A DNA stretch of 64,000 nt. It comes from Brachypterus glaber. Lineage: Eukaryota > Arthropoda > Insecta > Coleoptera > Kateretidae. This document shows positions 33,690 through 44,060 of this stretch, piece by piece. Below the pieces are notes generated by a model that saw only the letters and a program-made list of their open reading frames with translations, was not told the DNA's origin and ran no database searches. The stretch covers positions 15,141,390-15,205,389 of the forward strand of contig OY294054.1 in NCBI GenBank assembly GCA_958510825.1, written 5' to 3'. The position numbers and the translations under genes were made by a program. Each line of letters begins with the position of its first letter. Position 1 is the first letter of the stretch.

Positions 33690-34125
33690 GTGTTGGTCAA
33701 TTTTGTTTTGCTAACATTTTTTAATTTTTGGTTTGGACTTTTTTGCCCAATTTTTCTTGTCGTTCTTTTTTGTCAACATTTCTGCAGTAGCGTAGCTTAC
33801 ATACATGAACTGTTTAAGGCCTATCCAGAAGCTTGCATAAGAACATAAAACATAAGAATGCGATGCCGTGATTGGCTTACAAGATACATGGCAGCACAGC
33901 AAGCCAATCACGGCATCTCATTCTGTTTTATGTTCTTATGCAAGCTTGTACTATGTTGTTATGCGAGCCTGTGGATATGACCTTACATTCAAATTCTTAA
34001 AAATAGATTTCATTTGTTTCTTTTGTCGTTCATTGTCGTGGAAACACTTTTGGGCTGTGAAAATACTTTTTTGTTGTGACTAATACTGTTTCAGGGGTTA
34101 TCAAGGAAATTCTGTCGTGCGGTTT
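33690..34125 (-). repeat. Decayed minisatellite, inverted relative of 29695-30040
   Basis: On the minus strand it starts with the same AATAAACCGCACGACAGAA head (34105-34125) and has ACGACAAAA-type units. It ends in the AGTCCAAACCAAA segment also found at 30027-30040. It is interrupted by a foldback element at 33815-33985. Confidence 0.65.
33815..33985 (+). mobile_element. Foldback element, GCCGTGATTGGCTT family, copy 2
   Basis: It starts TAAGGCCTATCCAGAAGCTTG and ends CGAGCCTGTGGATATGACCTTA. The central arms GCCGTGATTGGCTT and AAGCCAATCACGGC flank ACAAGATACATGGCAGCACA. The right arm carries an extra TTCTTATGCAAGCTTGTACT segment, making it about 20 bp longer than the other copies. Confidence 0.88.
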
Positions 34126-34468
34126 ATTGCAAGTTACAAGTTACAATTTTTAACCCTATCTTTTTAATATTTTTTCTTCTATAAACGAATTCAAAAATCT
34201 CTGTCGAGATTTCTGCAGTTTTAATTGTTTACGAAGGAAAATTTAAAATGAAATGAAAAAGTGTAAAAAAAACTGATAAACAAGTAAATTTCATTGGTGT
34301 TTAAAAAAGAACTATAAATCTGTGGTGCATGAAGACAAAAAGGTATATCAACATACATGCAAACACTGCACAGTACCATCATCATCAGAAGTTTGTTTGG
34401 ATATTTAATAGATACGCTCAGTGCCTATGGCTCATTTGTCTAAAATATGAATTAGTTTACATGGATAT
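34126..34468. other. No recognised feature
   Basis: AT-rich spacer. Confidence 0.5.
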
Positions 34469-34478
34469 TAAGACAGTA

Positions 34479-35030
34479 CCAACAGGCAACGAGAAGGCAG
34501 ACTAACTTGCCAGGCTCGGAGCAGAGACTCCGTGCATGGGACCCGAATCCATGCTTGGTATTACAAGGAAACAAGTCACATCAGCCCTCAACACGTGGGC
34601 TGGAGAAAAACTAAGAGAAAGCTGGTCAAAAACCGCGTGGCTACTAGGAAGAAATCGAGCCACGATCAGCCAACTCACAGGGATCCTCAAGGGTCACTGT
34701 GGACTAGGAAGGCACCTGTTCAAGATGAAGGTCGGTAACGACCCCGTCTGTTCGGGTTGCGGGATAGACGAAGAATCGTCCTTCCATTTCCTAGGACAAT
34801 GCGATCGGTTCGGCAGAATGTGACAGGAGATCTTCGGAGTGGCAACTCTCCGAAGAGAGGAGTTGCGTACCCTTACCTGGACAGATATCGCGACCTTTAT
34901 AAGGAGGTCCGGCAGGTTTAGGCAGGGAGTAGGGTAGATATGTGGCTGGAACAGCTCGGGGCTGGCAAAAAGGGCCATAATGGCCTAGTTGCCTGGCTTG
35001 TAGCCTCCCCACCCTTACTACTACTACTAC
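34479..35030 (+). mobile_element. 5'-truncated LINE with RNase H-type tail and (TAC)n end
   Basis: Flanked by the 10-bp duplication TAAGACAGTA (34469-34478, 35031-35040). The coding tail is followed by AATGGCCTAGTTGCCTGGCT and ends in five to six TAC/ACT repeats, typical of I-superfamily LINE 3' ends. The GC content is well above the local average, as expected for a recent arrival. Confidence 0.9.
34536..34937 (+). pseudogene. C-terminal LINE ORF2 fragment (after RNase H)
   Basis: The frame reads TWAGEKLRESWSKT and QLTGILKGHCGLGRHLFKM, then VCSGCGIDEESSFHFLGQC. This gives C-x2-C...H-x4-C spacing like that of I/R1-type LINEs downstream of RNase H. After an in-frame TGA at 34821-34823 the same frame continues with QEIFGVATLRREELRTLTW and FIRRSGRFRQ to the TAG at 34935. 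The single stop is the only visible lesion. The reverse transcriptase, endonuclease and RNase H catalytic core are absent because of 5' truncation. Confidence 0.85.
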
Positions 35031-35040
35031 TAAGACAGTA

Positions 35041-35785
35041 TCAAATAAATGTTTAAAATAAAGAAGAAGAAAAAAGAATGCTTTATATAAGTTTTTTCTT
35101 TAAATGCCAAGCATAAGCAGATCAATTGTAAAAATGTAAATATGTAATTACTATAATCACTGTAAAAATTAAATATTCAATTACCCCTGCTACTGCATGT
35201 AAACGTGATCAATGCAGATACATGTAAAATTTACTATATTTTACATGTAATTTTACAATTTTACTTGTAATTTTACAGTTTGATATGAACACTACATTAC
35301 ATTACGAGTTTCTTTTCTAATCCTATTAAAACCCATAGGAAATTTTCTGCGAGAATATTTTTCTTGCTTTAGCCCAATTTCAAATTTGCTTTACTTTTTG
35401 TGGACTTCCAATTTCGCTGAGATATTTTTCGTAAACTTGGAGGAAGAAAAAAATAGTCATTTTGGGTTCAAAACATCCTCTTTTATCTATTCTAGACTTT
35501 TCGCTAATTAAGTGATAAAGGTTCGGTTTTCTTCTTCTTTTTATTAATTCAAATCAATATAATTAAACTAAAATTTTTAAACTTTTTTGTGTATACTTAT
35601 TATGTTTAATAATAATTGTAATAGTGTAATATATTTAAATCTATTAAAATTAGACTACTAGTTCATATAAACCCATATAAAACTAATGTTTCATAAAACA
35701 TACAATAAAATATCTAAAGAATGTGTTGCCAATCGCCAAAGCTTTCACCACAAACACTTGTGTATACAAATTTTTCCAGTACAAA
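35041..35785. other. No gene; ATTTTACATGTAAAAT-like words
   Basis: Between 35125 and 35285 TACATGTAAAATT and AATTTTAC words repeat in both orientations and make small hairpins. The remainder is AT-rich without features. Confidence 0.5.
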
Positions 35786-35865
35786 CAAAATTTACTTATA
35801 AAATCGCTTTTATTCTGGCACACAACAAAATTTGCTTATAAAATCGTTTTTATTCTGGCACATGT
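35786..35865 (+). repeat. Tandem duplication, 40-bp unit, two copies
   Basis: CAAAATTT(A/G)CTTATAAAATCG followed by TTTTATTCTGGCACA occurs twice, at 35786 and 35826. The two units differ at only a few positions. Confidence 0.85.
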
Positions 35866-36840
35866 CAACGTTTTTACTAAATTGGACTTTGCCAATTTGC
35901 TTACGACGCTTGCGTATCTTGCTTTGCAATAGTAACTTAAATATTGTTTACAAGCGGGAAGGTTTAAAAAATATATACCTTTATTTGAAGTATTATACAA
36001 CTGGTTAATGCTTCAAACAAAGCATATGGTAGATTTCATTAGACTCCGAAGGGTGTAATTTCTTTGGATCTTTAATTAAAAGGATTAATTAATTTATTCC
36101 CTTTTACCTGCGCTTATTAAGTGCAATCCGGTCGCTTGATCCTCGTTTAATTAGAAAAACATTTCAAATCGTGTTTACATCCCACTATCAGTGCCAAATG
36201 CGACTCAAAACGTTCCATTTAATTTGATTGATGTCTGATAAACCGTTATTTTTCAAATGTAAACAAATTTTATGTAACTGTTGATTTTTTATTTGTCGAT
36301 TCAAAGAACGCAGTTTTTAAGATATAAATCAATTTTTCTTGGAACGAAAGAAAGCTAGAAAAGATTTCACCGCGCCCAGTCTGCCCTACCAAATAATCAA
36401 GTGGTATCTGCAAAAAACATTGTTTTTTTCCCAAACTTTGAAAAATAATAGCCGAGTCGAATTTTCCCTTAAGGGAATTAAGGGAATGATTTTCCAAAAC
36501 TTAATCTGAATGGTTGTCCCAAGTCAAACCAGATGATTTTCCTATGACGAGAAAAAGTTAATGGATGTCTAAAAAAAGCTGGCCCCAAAGTGCGATTTTC
36601 CAAACCGAAGAATGAGATTTTCCCGACTCGAAAGTGATTCCCCAAATACACGGAAGGTAAAAACCTCGAAAATATTGGCGAATAGGTACAAGAATTTCAA
36701 GTGCCAATTTCTCATATGAAGCAGGTGTATTTTTTAATAGCTAAACAAAAATACATAGTCCAGTTTTTTAGCTTGACTTGTTTATTTTTAATTCTTTTGT
36801 AGATATTTTTGGGGAAACCTCATATACGTACATACATGTA
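35866..36840. other. No recognised feature
   Basis: AT-rich DNA; GATTTTCC-type words recur near 36470-36650 without a clear unit. Confidence 0.5.
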
Positions 36841-37031
36841 TACAGAGCGGTCCAAAAGTCACCCCTCCCCCTCTTATCTTTTGAACGAGTTAAGATATCG
36901 ACTTCAAATTTAGAACTCTTAAATAAGACAACCTAAGCTATCTTTTAGCATATATTTGATACTTTCAGCTCTTAAAATGTGGGCAGGGGGGCATGAGGGG
37001 ACATTTTTTTAAATGAAAAGACCGCTCTGTA
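36841..37031. mobile_element. MITE with TACAGAGCGGTC ends
   Basis: The terminal inverted repeats TACAGAGCGGTC and GACCGCTCTGTA are perfect over 12 bp. The interior has CCCCTCCCCCTCTTATC, GTTAAGATATCGACTTC and GGGCAGGGGGGCATGAGGGG. Relatives occur at 2565-2702 (reverse) and 16801-16985. Confidence 0.85.
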
Positions 37032-37040
37032 TAAGGTACA

Positions 37041-37256
37041 TATATAGTAGAGAAAACGATGCAAGTCGCTTGCAAAACAACTTTACACTACGATATTTCA
37101 AGAAATCTTTGACAGACTTGAAATTTGGAAAACTTTTTGTTTACTACTTAGAAAATCTTTGTTCCAAATTTCAAGTCACTGGGTCAAAGCATTTTTGAAA
37201 TATCGTAGTGTAAACTTGTTTTACAAGCGACTTGCATCTTTTTCTCTTCTATATAA
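37041..37256. mobile_element. MITE, TTTACACTACGATATTT family, copy 3
   Basis: Near-perfect arms: TATATAGTAGAGAAAA, GATGCAAGTCGCTTGC and AACTTTACACTACGATATTT on the left are mirrored on the right. TTTGTTTACTACTTAGAAAA forms the centre. It lies 10 bp after the TACAGAGCGGTC element. Confidence 0.88.
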
Positions 37257-38230
37257 GGTTGGCTTGGCTGTAATAGACGGAAGTTAGAAAACATTAAAAG
37301 CCAGTTAGGTATGTAATCTCACTTTACCTACAGATACCACCTATACATTAAGGACGGCAATTTTATATTAGACAAATTAAATTATTAATTTCACTGTTTA
37401 TTTTGCGCAGTTAATAATAATATATATTTATTATTTATTAAAATTTGTACCGATTTAGTAATACTAAGAATCAAAATTTTAACTGTAAATTTCTTTTTGC
37501 TCCCGTAAGTATTAATTATTATTATGTATTCTATTTTGTTATTATCGATTATTAATAATAATTTATTATCAACAACAATCAATATGTCTATACTGCCCTG
37601 CTAACCAAGTCCAAACCAAGAAAGTTGTATCTGCATTTTTTTTGGGTTTGTGAAAATTTTTATTAGGAACGGCGGCACTTTTGCAGATATAAATAAAGTA
37701 AATAAGTCTTTTAAAATGTAATATCCGACTTTTATTTTGTAGAAATAATTGGAGATTAGTAGATTTGGTCCAAACTATTGTATTTGGAGATTTTTCTTTA
37801 TATATTTTTATTTTACCTGGTGGCTTTATTGTCTTATTATTATTGACCTGTGCAAACTTCTGTATAGCACAAATAAATTAATTGAATTAAATAATAGTAG
37901 AAGTTAAAAACTCAAATTTTTTAGATAAGACCTTCTTGCACTTACTCTTCGCGGTCAAGGGTAACGCAAGGGAATTTTGGGAAGGGGACAGGTCAAAAAT
38001 TTCCCAACTAAATATTAGAGACAGCTGGACAGTGGATTTTCCCAACACGTATTAAAAAAGTAATAGTATATTACGCACAGAGTACGCGAACCCAGTTTTC
38101 AGTGCACGAGAGTGCTTATTTTTTTACAAGGCTCAGCCTATATACAAAAATATAAAGAGTGGTTCCCTTTTTTTTTCTTTCTTTTTATTGGAGGAAGAAA
38201 AAAAATTGTTTGCAATTCGCAAAGAACATG
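37257..38230. other. No recognised feature
   Basis: Very AT-rich at 37370-37600 (TTATTATTAT-like). No gene or repeat unit is supported. Confidence 0.5.
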
Positions 38231-38409
38231 GTACTCTTTTATAATGATTCCGTGATACCTACTACAGATGTTGCTTAAATTTAGTCATTAACTAGTGTCT
38301 ACATTTTACTAACTGGCACCTGGAATGTAAATTTTGACACCTCGTCTATAAAAGAATATCGTATTCTTTTATAATGATTCTGTGATACCACAGATGTTGC
38401 TTAAATTTA
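38231..38409 (+). repeat. Direct repeat, about 50 bp, 130 bp apart
   Basis: GTA(C/T)TCTTTTATAATGATTC.GTGATACC..ACAGATGTTGCTTAAATTTAG starts at 38231 and again at 38361. It looks like a local tandem duplication with the middle diverged. Confidence 0.75.
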
Positions 38410-39930
38410 GATATGTTATAACAGGTAAACTATATTAGGTACTCAGAGCTTACTGTTATAGTCAAACTCACAGGTAAGTTAAGTAAGTTAATGACTAACG
38501 TTTGACTTATGGGGCGCCAATTTGGTAACAGGCATAAACTTTTGTCTTTGCTTCCCCTTTTTCAAAACCAGCGCCCGGCCCTGCCCTAATGCACCAAATA
38601 AGTAGATTTAGCATAGAAACTAAATAAATTTCACTTTCTTTAATTTGTTCTACTTATTTCATGGCAAGATATCAGGGGAAAAATCATCATAGACAAATTT
38701 TTCCTTATTAAAACTTTTAAGAGTAATGTATTGTACCTACATGAAGTGACACCCTCGAAAAAGATTGGGGCAGCAAGACACCAAATTTTGCCAAACTGTG
38801 AAAAAACTCGTTCATTAATCTTCAAAATTTTCCAACTCTTCTCAAATTCTGCCAACTGTGGCTAAATTTACCAACCGAAAATGCCGACTGGAAATTTTCG
38901 AGAGGGAATTTATTCAAATGTTTAAAATTTTACAAACTTGAAGCGAAATTAGGCAATTCGGAAAATTATTAAGAGGACAGGCAAAATCTAAAAATGTTTA
39001 TACCTAATTTTCATTGGGGCTGAGACGCTTTCAATAGGAGAAGTCGAAAATTAATGTTTTTACTGACCTATGTAGTCTAACCATCTAAAAGAAAAACCTT
39101 GCTGTTTATTCTTTTTTCGACCACTTTTAATAGGGACTTTTAATAAGCATTTTCGACCAGGCTACTGAGCTATTAATCGTATCTAATGTTTCGGTTTCAC
39201 ATTTTTCAAAACATAAAAAAACCAGATTTGCTAGCCTTTGGCAGGTCATAGTCCGCCTAGGTGCGCCTTTGTCGTCGGTCTATTCAGCACTAAAAAATAC
39301 TTTTCGCAAACTGCAGTATAGTCTTCGTCACAGCTCTGCGAGCTAGATCTCGGGAAAAGTAACTAGAAATTAAACGGAAGTATTTCAAAAAGTTTGTCTT
39401 TTTTATTTTCAGGGGGTCGCCCCAACAATCAACAACTCACTGGCCTAGCCCGGGTATAAAAAGTCAGGGAAGAAGTTCGATAAAATGTTAAAGACTTGGA
39501 AAAATGTAATGACCCCTATGAGGGGTCCGGCATAACTGGAGGACGAAGAAAAGTGTTAAACTCAGAGCATAATCTGTCTCAGTAAAATATTGGATCAAGG
39601 CAGCTATGATTAGTGTCTTGTTGTGCATTCCTCATAAATTATTAACGCAATTTCAAAAACAGACAAGGAGATAAAAGTAAAAAAATAATTGCTTCAGCCG
39701 TTACTGAGTTATTTGATTATGTACTGAGAGTAAGATCACCCTGTGTCTAACAATTTCACCTCAAAAATTCCCATTACAAAGCGGAAAAACAGTATTCATT
39801 CATTCATTTTACCGGCTTACTGTAATATCAGTGATAATTCTTCCCCTGTTTTCCTCATATAACGTCGTATCAAATATATTACCAGATATTGTATAAAATA
39901 AAATCTAGCCTATTTAATAATAATAATAAT
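38410..39930. other. No recognised feature
   Basis: CGCCCGGCCCTG near 38571 resembles the end of a hAT-type element, but no partner end was found. The rest is AT-rich without gene signatures. Confidence 0.5.
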
Positions 39931-40460
39931 AACAAGCCGTGAAGATATATAATTCTCTGCATTCCATTATATACAGTAAATGGTATATTGCATTTTCCCA
40001 AATACCAAAAAAATTGAAAAAAAATCATTTTTTTAAATTTTTTTATTTTCTTTTAAGTAAATTAAAAAATATTATTTTTTTTATTTTTTAAAAAAGTTTA
40101 ACCACCCGTAACTTTTTTGTTCTTGATGGGATTACTTTTAAAATTGGTAGAATTGATCCTTATAATAAAAGTATTTTTTTCTAAAAAAAGTTACGTTAAT
40201 CGGAATTTTCTTTCAGCTTTTATCGATTATTTTAAAATTTTAACCCCTCCGAAACTTTTTTGTTTTGGGGGAATTACTTCTTGATTATCGTCTCTACAAA
40301 AATCGTGACATCAGACAGACGGACGGACAAAAGAAAAAACTAAAATTTCTGATTTTTTCATTAAACTAATTTATATCCAAGAATTTTTTGTCTAGGACGA
40401 TTTTTGAAAATTGGAAACTACCTTATAATACTATTCTAGCTCAGGCGCTGTGAATAGTAT
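39931..40460 (+). repeat. GACGGACGG/AACAAGCC dispersed family, most complete copy
   Basis: The left end is AACAAGCCGTGAAGATATAT and ATTCCATTATATAC, after a (TAA)n run. Next come TAACCACCCGTAACTTTTTT, ATTGATCCTTATAATAAAAG and AAAAAGTTACGTTAATCGG, then GACATCAGACAGACGGACGG and CCAAGAATTTTTTGTCTAGG. The right end is ATACTATTCTAGC..GCTGTGAATAGTAT, a hairpin. No coding capacity. The class is not clear to me; hairpin ends would fit a Helitron-like or hairpin-ended DNA transposon. Confidence 0.8.
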
Positions 40461-40596
40461 AAAAATGATAAATAAAAATGACATTTCGCCTGAGAAAGTG
40501 TGCTTATAAATGCATGCTTTGCAATATACATATTTATGCATATTTCTGTGTATGAGAATCGTATATGGTAAGACTACATTTTGTGGTCCCACTTTA

Positions 40597-40718
40597 CAAA
40601 GGGACCCGCACTTTCCTTATGGGAAATGGTCAAATTGGCTGAATTTTTGATATGTTTTAGTTAATGACCTCCTGATCAAAAGTTATCATTTTCCATAAGG
40701 GAAGTGCGGGTTCCTTTT
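40597..40718. repeat. Short foldback
   Basis: AAGGGACCCGCACTTTCCTT and TGGGAAATGGT on the left mirror AACCCGCACTTCCCTT-type sequence on the right, giving arms of about 35 bp. Confidence 0.7.
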
Positions 40719-41594
40719 AACTGCTGGGTTCAGGTCTTAAGGGTACTATGAAGCGACAACTAGGGTTGCCAACCGTCCTTTATTTTAAAGGACAGTCCTT
40801 TATTTTTAACTTCTGTTCTTTGACAGTTACAAAACCCTTAAATGAGGCTAAATGTTTCTTAAATTTACGAATGATCTTAAAAATGCGAGACATGTATTTA
40901 TAATAATTTATTATAGGTCCATGTGTCACATTTGTTTTTAAAGATCAAACGTAAAAAAGGATACTTTTCTTTACTTTACAATGTTGTGTTTTGTGGTTTC
41001 GTTGTTTTTTTTAGAGAGCGCCAAAGACCTTTTCCTTGGCTAATAGACCGTTTTTTTGTCATCTACCTAATTGATTAGCTATTTTGATCGACTTATAATC
41101 TAAAGGCCGCAAATATGGACCTGTGCGCTGAATTTGGTCTTTGCATCCCCTATTTGTAAACTACCGCGCAGACCTGTATACATACAAGTATAAGTACCTA
41201 TATTATAAGTTTTTAGCTATTTTAGTTACTCATTGAAGTCTAAACAGACCAATATCCACGAATGAGGGCTCCAAAAATTTGAGTGATCCCTCAAGAAACT
41301 CTGGCTATGTAAAAATGTCGAACGGGGCCTTTACATGCATATGTGATTTTTCTTTAGATTCTTCTGTTCTCATTATATTCGTTCTAACACACTGACTCTG
41401 ACACGTTTAATTCATTATTATACAGGGTGTTTGATAATTATCACATCAAAAATGTGAAAACGTTTACCATGAATACTTGTTTTTACACTTTAGGTTGAAA
41501 ACGTTTTCTGCGGTGCAGGGACAAAATTGATCTGCGATTTCTGTCCAACATTTATTTAACACTTATTTATTTTGCTTAACAAATAATAATATTT
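40719..41594. other. No recognised feature
   Basis: TTATACAGGGTGTTTGATAA at 41420 resembles the TACAGGGTG starts of some mariner-like elements, but no element can be traced from it. A GTCCTTTATTTTAAAGGAC-type palindrome is at about 40775. Confidence 0.45.
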
Positions 41595-41789
41595 CAAGGG
41601 CGTAGGTGTTTTTCTTCTATGGGGGGAAGGGGGGAAGGGCCTTAAATTAGGCGCCCCTAGCTAAATAAAAAACACCCTAAAAAAAAGCTTTTTCCCTAGT
41701 CAACCAAAACTTGGCGCCCAAACCTATGGGGGATTAATTACCCCCATTACCCTCCATTACCCCTATTACCCCCCTCTCTTACGCCCTTG
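41595..41789. mobile_element. MITE with CAAGGGCGTAGG ends
   Basis: The ends CAAGGGCGTAGGTG and CTCTTACGCCCTTG form imperfect terminal inverted repeats. Inner segments TTAGGCGCC and GGCGCCCAA, and C-rich ACCCCCATTACCC runs, suggest a collapsed foldback. No matching 8-bp flanking duplication was seen. Confidence 0.6.
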
Positions 41790-42870
41790 GCATAATTTAT
41801 TGATAGATTTTAAACATAAGTAATCTGCTCAGTGCTGGTTCTTTCACGGAGGGACTGCGGCGCTGAATTAAATAACAAATAAAATGAACTAATCATATTG
41901 AAAAATTTTTGCTAAAAGGTTTTTAAATATATATATTTTTTAATGTATGACCTTGAAAATAGCGTTTTTTTTTTTAAATAAAAAATATATATATGAGCAG
42001 AAGGACTTGGATAGCCCTTTGGCGTTGGTCAATAAATTTCTATCTATATAAAATTTTTTTTTTAAATTTTTTAGAAAATAGGTGATACCAATAATGTAAT
42101 TAGGAAAAAACTTTTCATAAATGAATTGTTTTTTCAAGAAGTGAGGTATGACCTTGAAGTTTTTTAAAAAATTGCCTGCGGCGCTAAATTTAATGCTGAT
42201 GTTGTAATTACATGGCAAAATTTTATTAAAAGGTGATTTTTATAAAACCTGTCATTTTTTTTTTCTTGAAATTATTAAATTTTGCCACTTAGGCGGTAGA
42301 CGCTCATACCAGGAGCCGGACTACTTTTTGCAATTTTATTCGAGTCTACAGGCCGGCTCTCGGCATTGAATATGAGTAGGGATGGACCCGCCGCACAGTG
42401 TTTCCTAGATTACTTTTTGCGACTATAAATCTGAAAAAGTAACTTTTAAGGGGTTTTCGTGGTCGGTGATTACGAATCTGGACTCAAAATGTCAACATTC
42501 AAAATGGCGGATTCAAGATGGCGCACACTTTTTTGTTTATTGAATTTTTTCTTGATTTTTAAATGTACTTGGTGTTTACTGGCTTTGCTAAAAACGAAAA
42601 AGTCCAAACGTTTATAAAGGGGTCGCAATAATGTTTGGCATATAGCCCGCCAATTTGTAGTCACGCTGACCTTGGGAAACATGTACATATAATGGACTCA
42701 CCCTGTATAGCTCAAAGTGTTTCAATATCACACTTGAGGTTATAATTACATAATATTTTAACTAGTTTATAAGATGAAACTCATTTTATTACATTAGGTA
42801 TTATCTTGCATATTTTAATTTCTTTTCTCCTTAAATGGAACTCAAAATATCAAATTTTCTTTTATCTTGA
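41790..42870. other. No recognised feature
   Basis: AGGCCGGCTCT near 42350 and the moderately GC-rich stretch 42290-42500 match nothing I recognise. The minus-strand frames are not gene-like. Confidence 0.5.
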
Positions 42871-43287
42871 AATAAGACAATTTTTTTTTTCTATTATTCT
42901 CCTATAGTTTAATTCCTTTTATTGCTGACGCGTTTCGATCGTTTTCTTGTATAATAGCTGTTAGACTATTACGCTAACAATCATCTTCGGAGCCTACAAG
43001 AATCCACATTTAAGATTGTTTACATAAAAAATTAAAAAGGGGTACATTTAAAATTCTTACTAAAGTAAATAATTTTTACTTCTGTATGTTCACTTTAGTA
43101 AGAATTATAAATGTACCCCATTTTAATTTTTTATGTAAACAATCTTAAATGTGGATTCTTGTAGGCTCCGAAGATGATTGTTAGCGTAATAGTCTAACAG
43201 CTATTATACAAGAAAACGATCGAAACGAGTCAGCAATAAAAGGAATTAAACTATAGGAGAATAATAGAAAAAAAAATTGTCTTATTA
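42871..43287. mobile_element. Near-perfect palindromic element, about 196-bp arms
   Basis: Arms 42871-43066 and 43092-43287 pair almost base for base around a 25-bp spacer; only a few mismatches are visible. The outer edges are AATAAGACAA/TTGTCTTATT. Each arm holds GACGCGTTTCGATCG (GAAACGAGTC in the right arm) and TCTTCGGAGCCTACAAG. The high identity implies recent origin or gene-conversion-like repair between arms. Confidence 0.92.
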
Positions 43288-43460
43288 CAATATAAAACTT
43301 CTCCTATTCGGCTTTAACACAAAAAAAAAATTCTTTTATCCCTTAAGATTTTATTTTCTAAAACGTATTTTATTTGTTTATTTTATAATTCGTTTTACAG
43401 AGACGTAGAGAGTCCCAAATAGGGGCTCTCTAGTTATTTTGATTAATAATAATAATACGT
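43288..43460. other. No recognised feature
   Basis: AT-rich spacer with GAGAGTCCC..GGGGCTCTC hairpin words near 43407-43432. Confidence 0.45.
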
Positions 43461-43530
43461 AACAAGCCGTGAAGATATGTAATGTTTCGCATTACATAAA
43501 ATACCTTTCACAATGGATAGTATACTGCGT
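43461..43530 (+). repeat. AACAAGCC dispersed family, left-end fragment
   Basis: AACAAGCCGTGAAGATATGT and GCATTACATAAAATACC..CAATGGATAGTATAC match the left ends at 39931 and 24516. It follows a (TAA)n-like run, as at 39931. Confidence 0.7.
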
Positions 43531-43589
43531 TTTATCTCGATGCACTGCCTTAAAAATAATTGATTTGATCTCGTGCGCATGCTTTACTT

Positions 43590-43762
43590 TTAATACTGTG
43601 TTAAAAAGTGGTGCACCTTTTTGTTTACAAATTTATTATTTTTTTCCCTTTTTTAGTTAATTAATAATTGAAATATGGCGAAGGTGACAGGTGAAACAGA
43701 GACACTCCCTATAAACTGGTTCGAAAGTCAGTTAAAGCCCACTAGCCCAAACTAGTCCTCAG
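43590..43762 (+). mobile_element. SINE 3' part, second copy of the 27357 family
   Basis: TAATTAATAATTGAAATATGGC, CTCCCTATAAACTGGTTCGA and CAAACTAGTCCTCAGG align to the non-tRNA body at 27460-27590. The tRNA-like head with A and B boxes is missing or unrecognisable, so this copy is 5'-truncated. Confidence 0.65.
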
Positions 43763-44060
43763 GGCCGTAGCTATGGTGGGATTGGGGGGGGAGCCTAACA
43801 TAAAAAAAATGATTTACATATCTACAAAAAAATGATTTACATATCTACATAACCATTTTTTTATAAATTTTAAATAAAAATTAAATTATCTATAACTGTT
43901 CTTTTGTTGGCAGCCACATTTTTTATCGCTTTTTTATAATTCTCAAATCACGTTTTTGTCTTTTTGCCTATTTCACAGGTATAACGCAGACTTGATATTT
44001 AATTTTAATTTTTTATTTAACTTTTTATTAAAAGAATAAATTACGATATTATAAATTATT
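43763..44060. other. No gene; possible hAT-type terminus
   Basis: CAGGGCCGTAGCTATGG at 43761 is the sort of end seen on hAT-type MITEs; a similar CAGTGCCGTAGCTTGGG is at 13759. The direct repeat AAAAATGATTTACATATCTAC is at 43805 and 43826. No opposite terminus was found. Confidence 0.35.

Noticed and set aside
42871..43287. Hammerhead ribozyme of a Penelope-like element
   Set aside because: GAAAC-type words are present but I could not find the CUGANGA core or the three stems, so no ribozyme is called.
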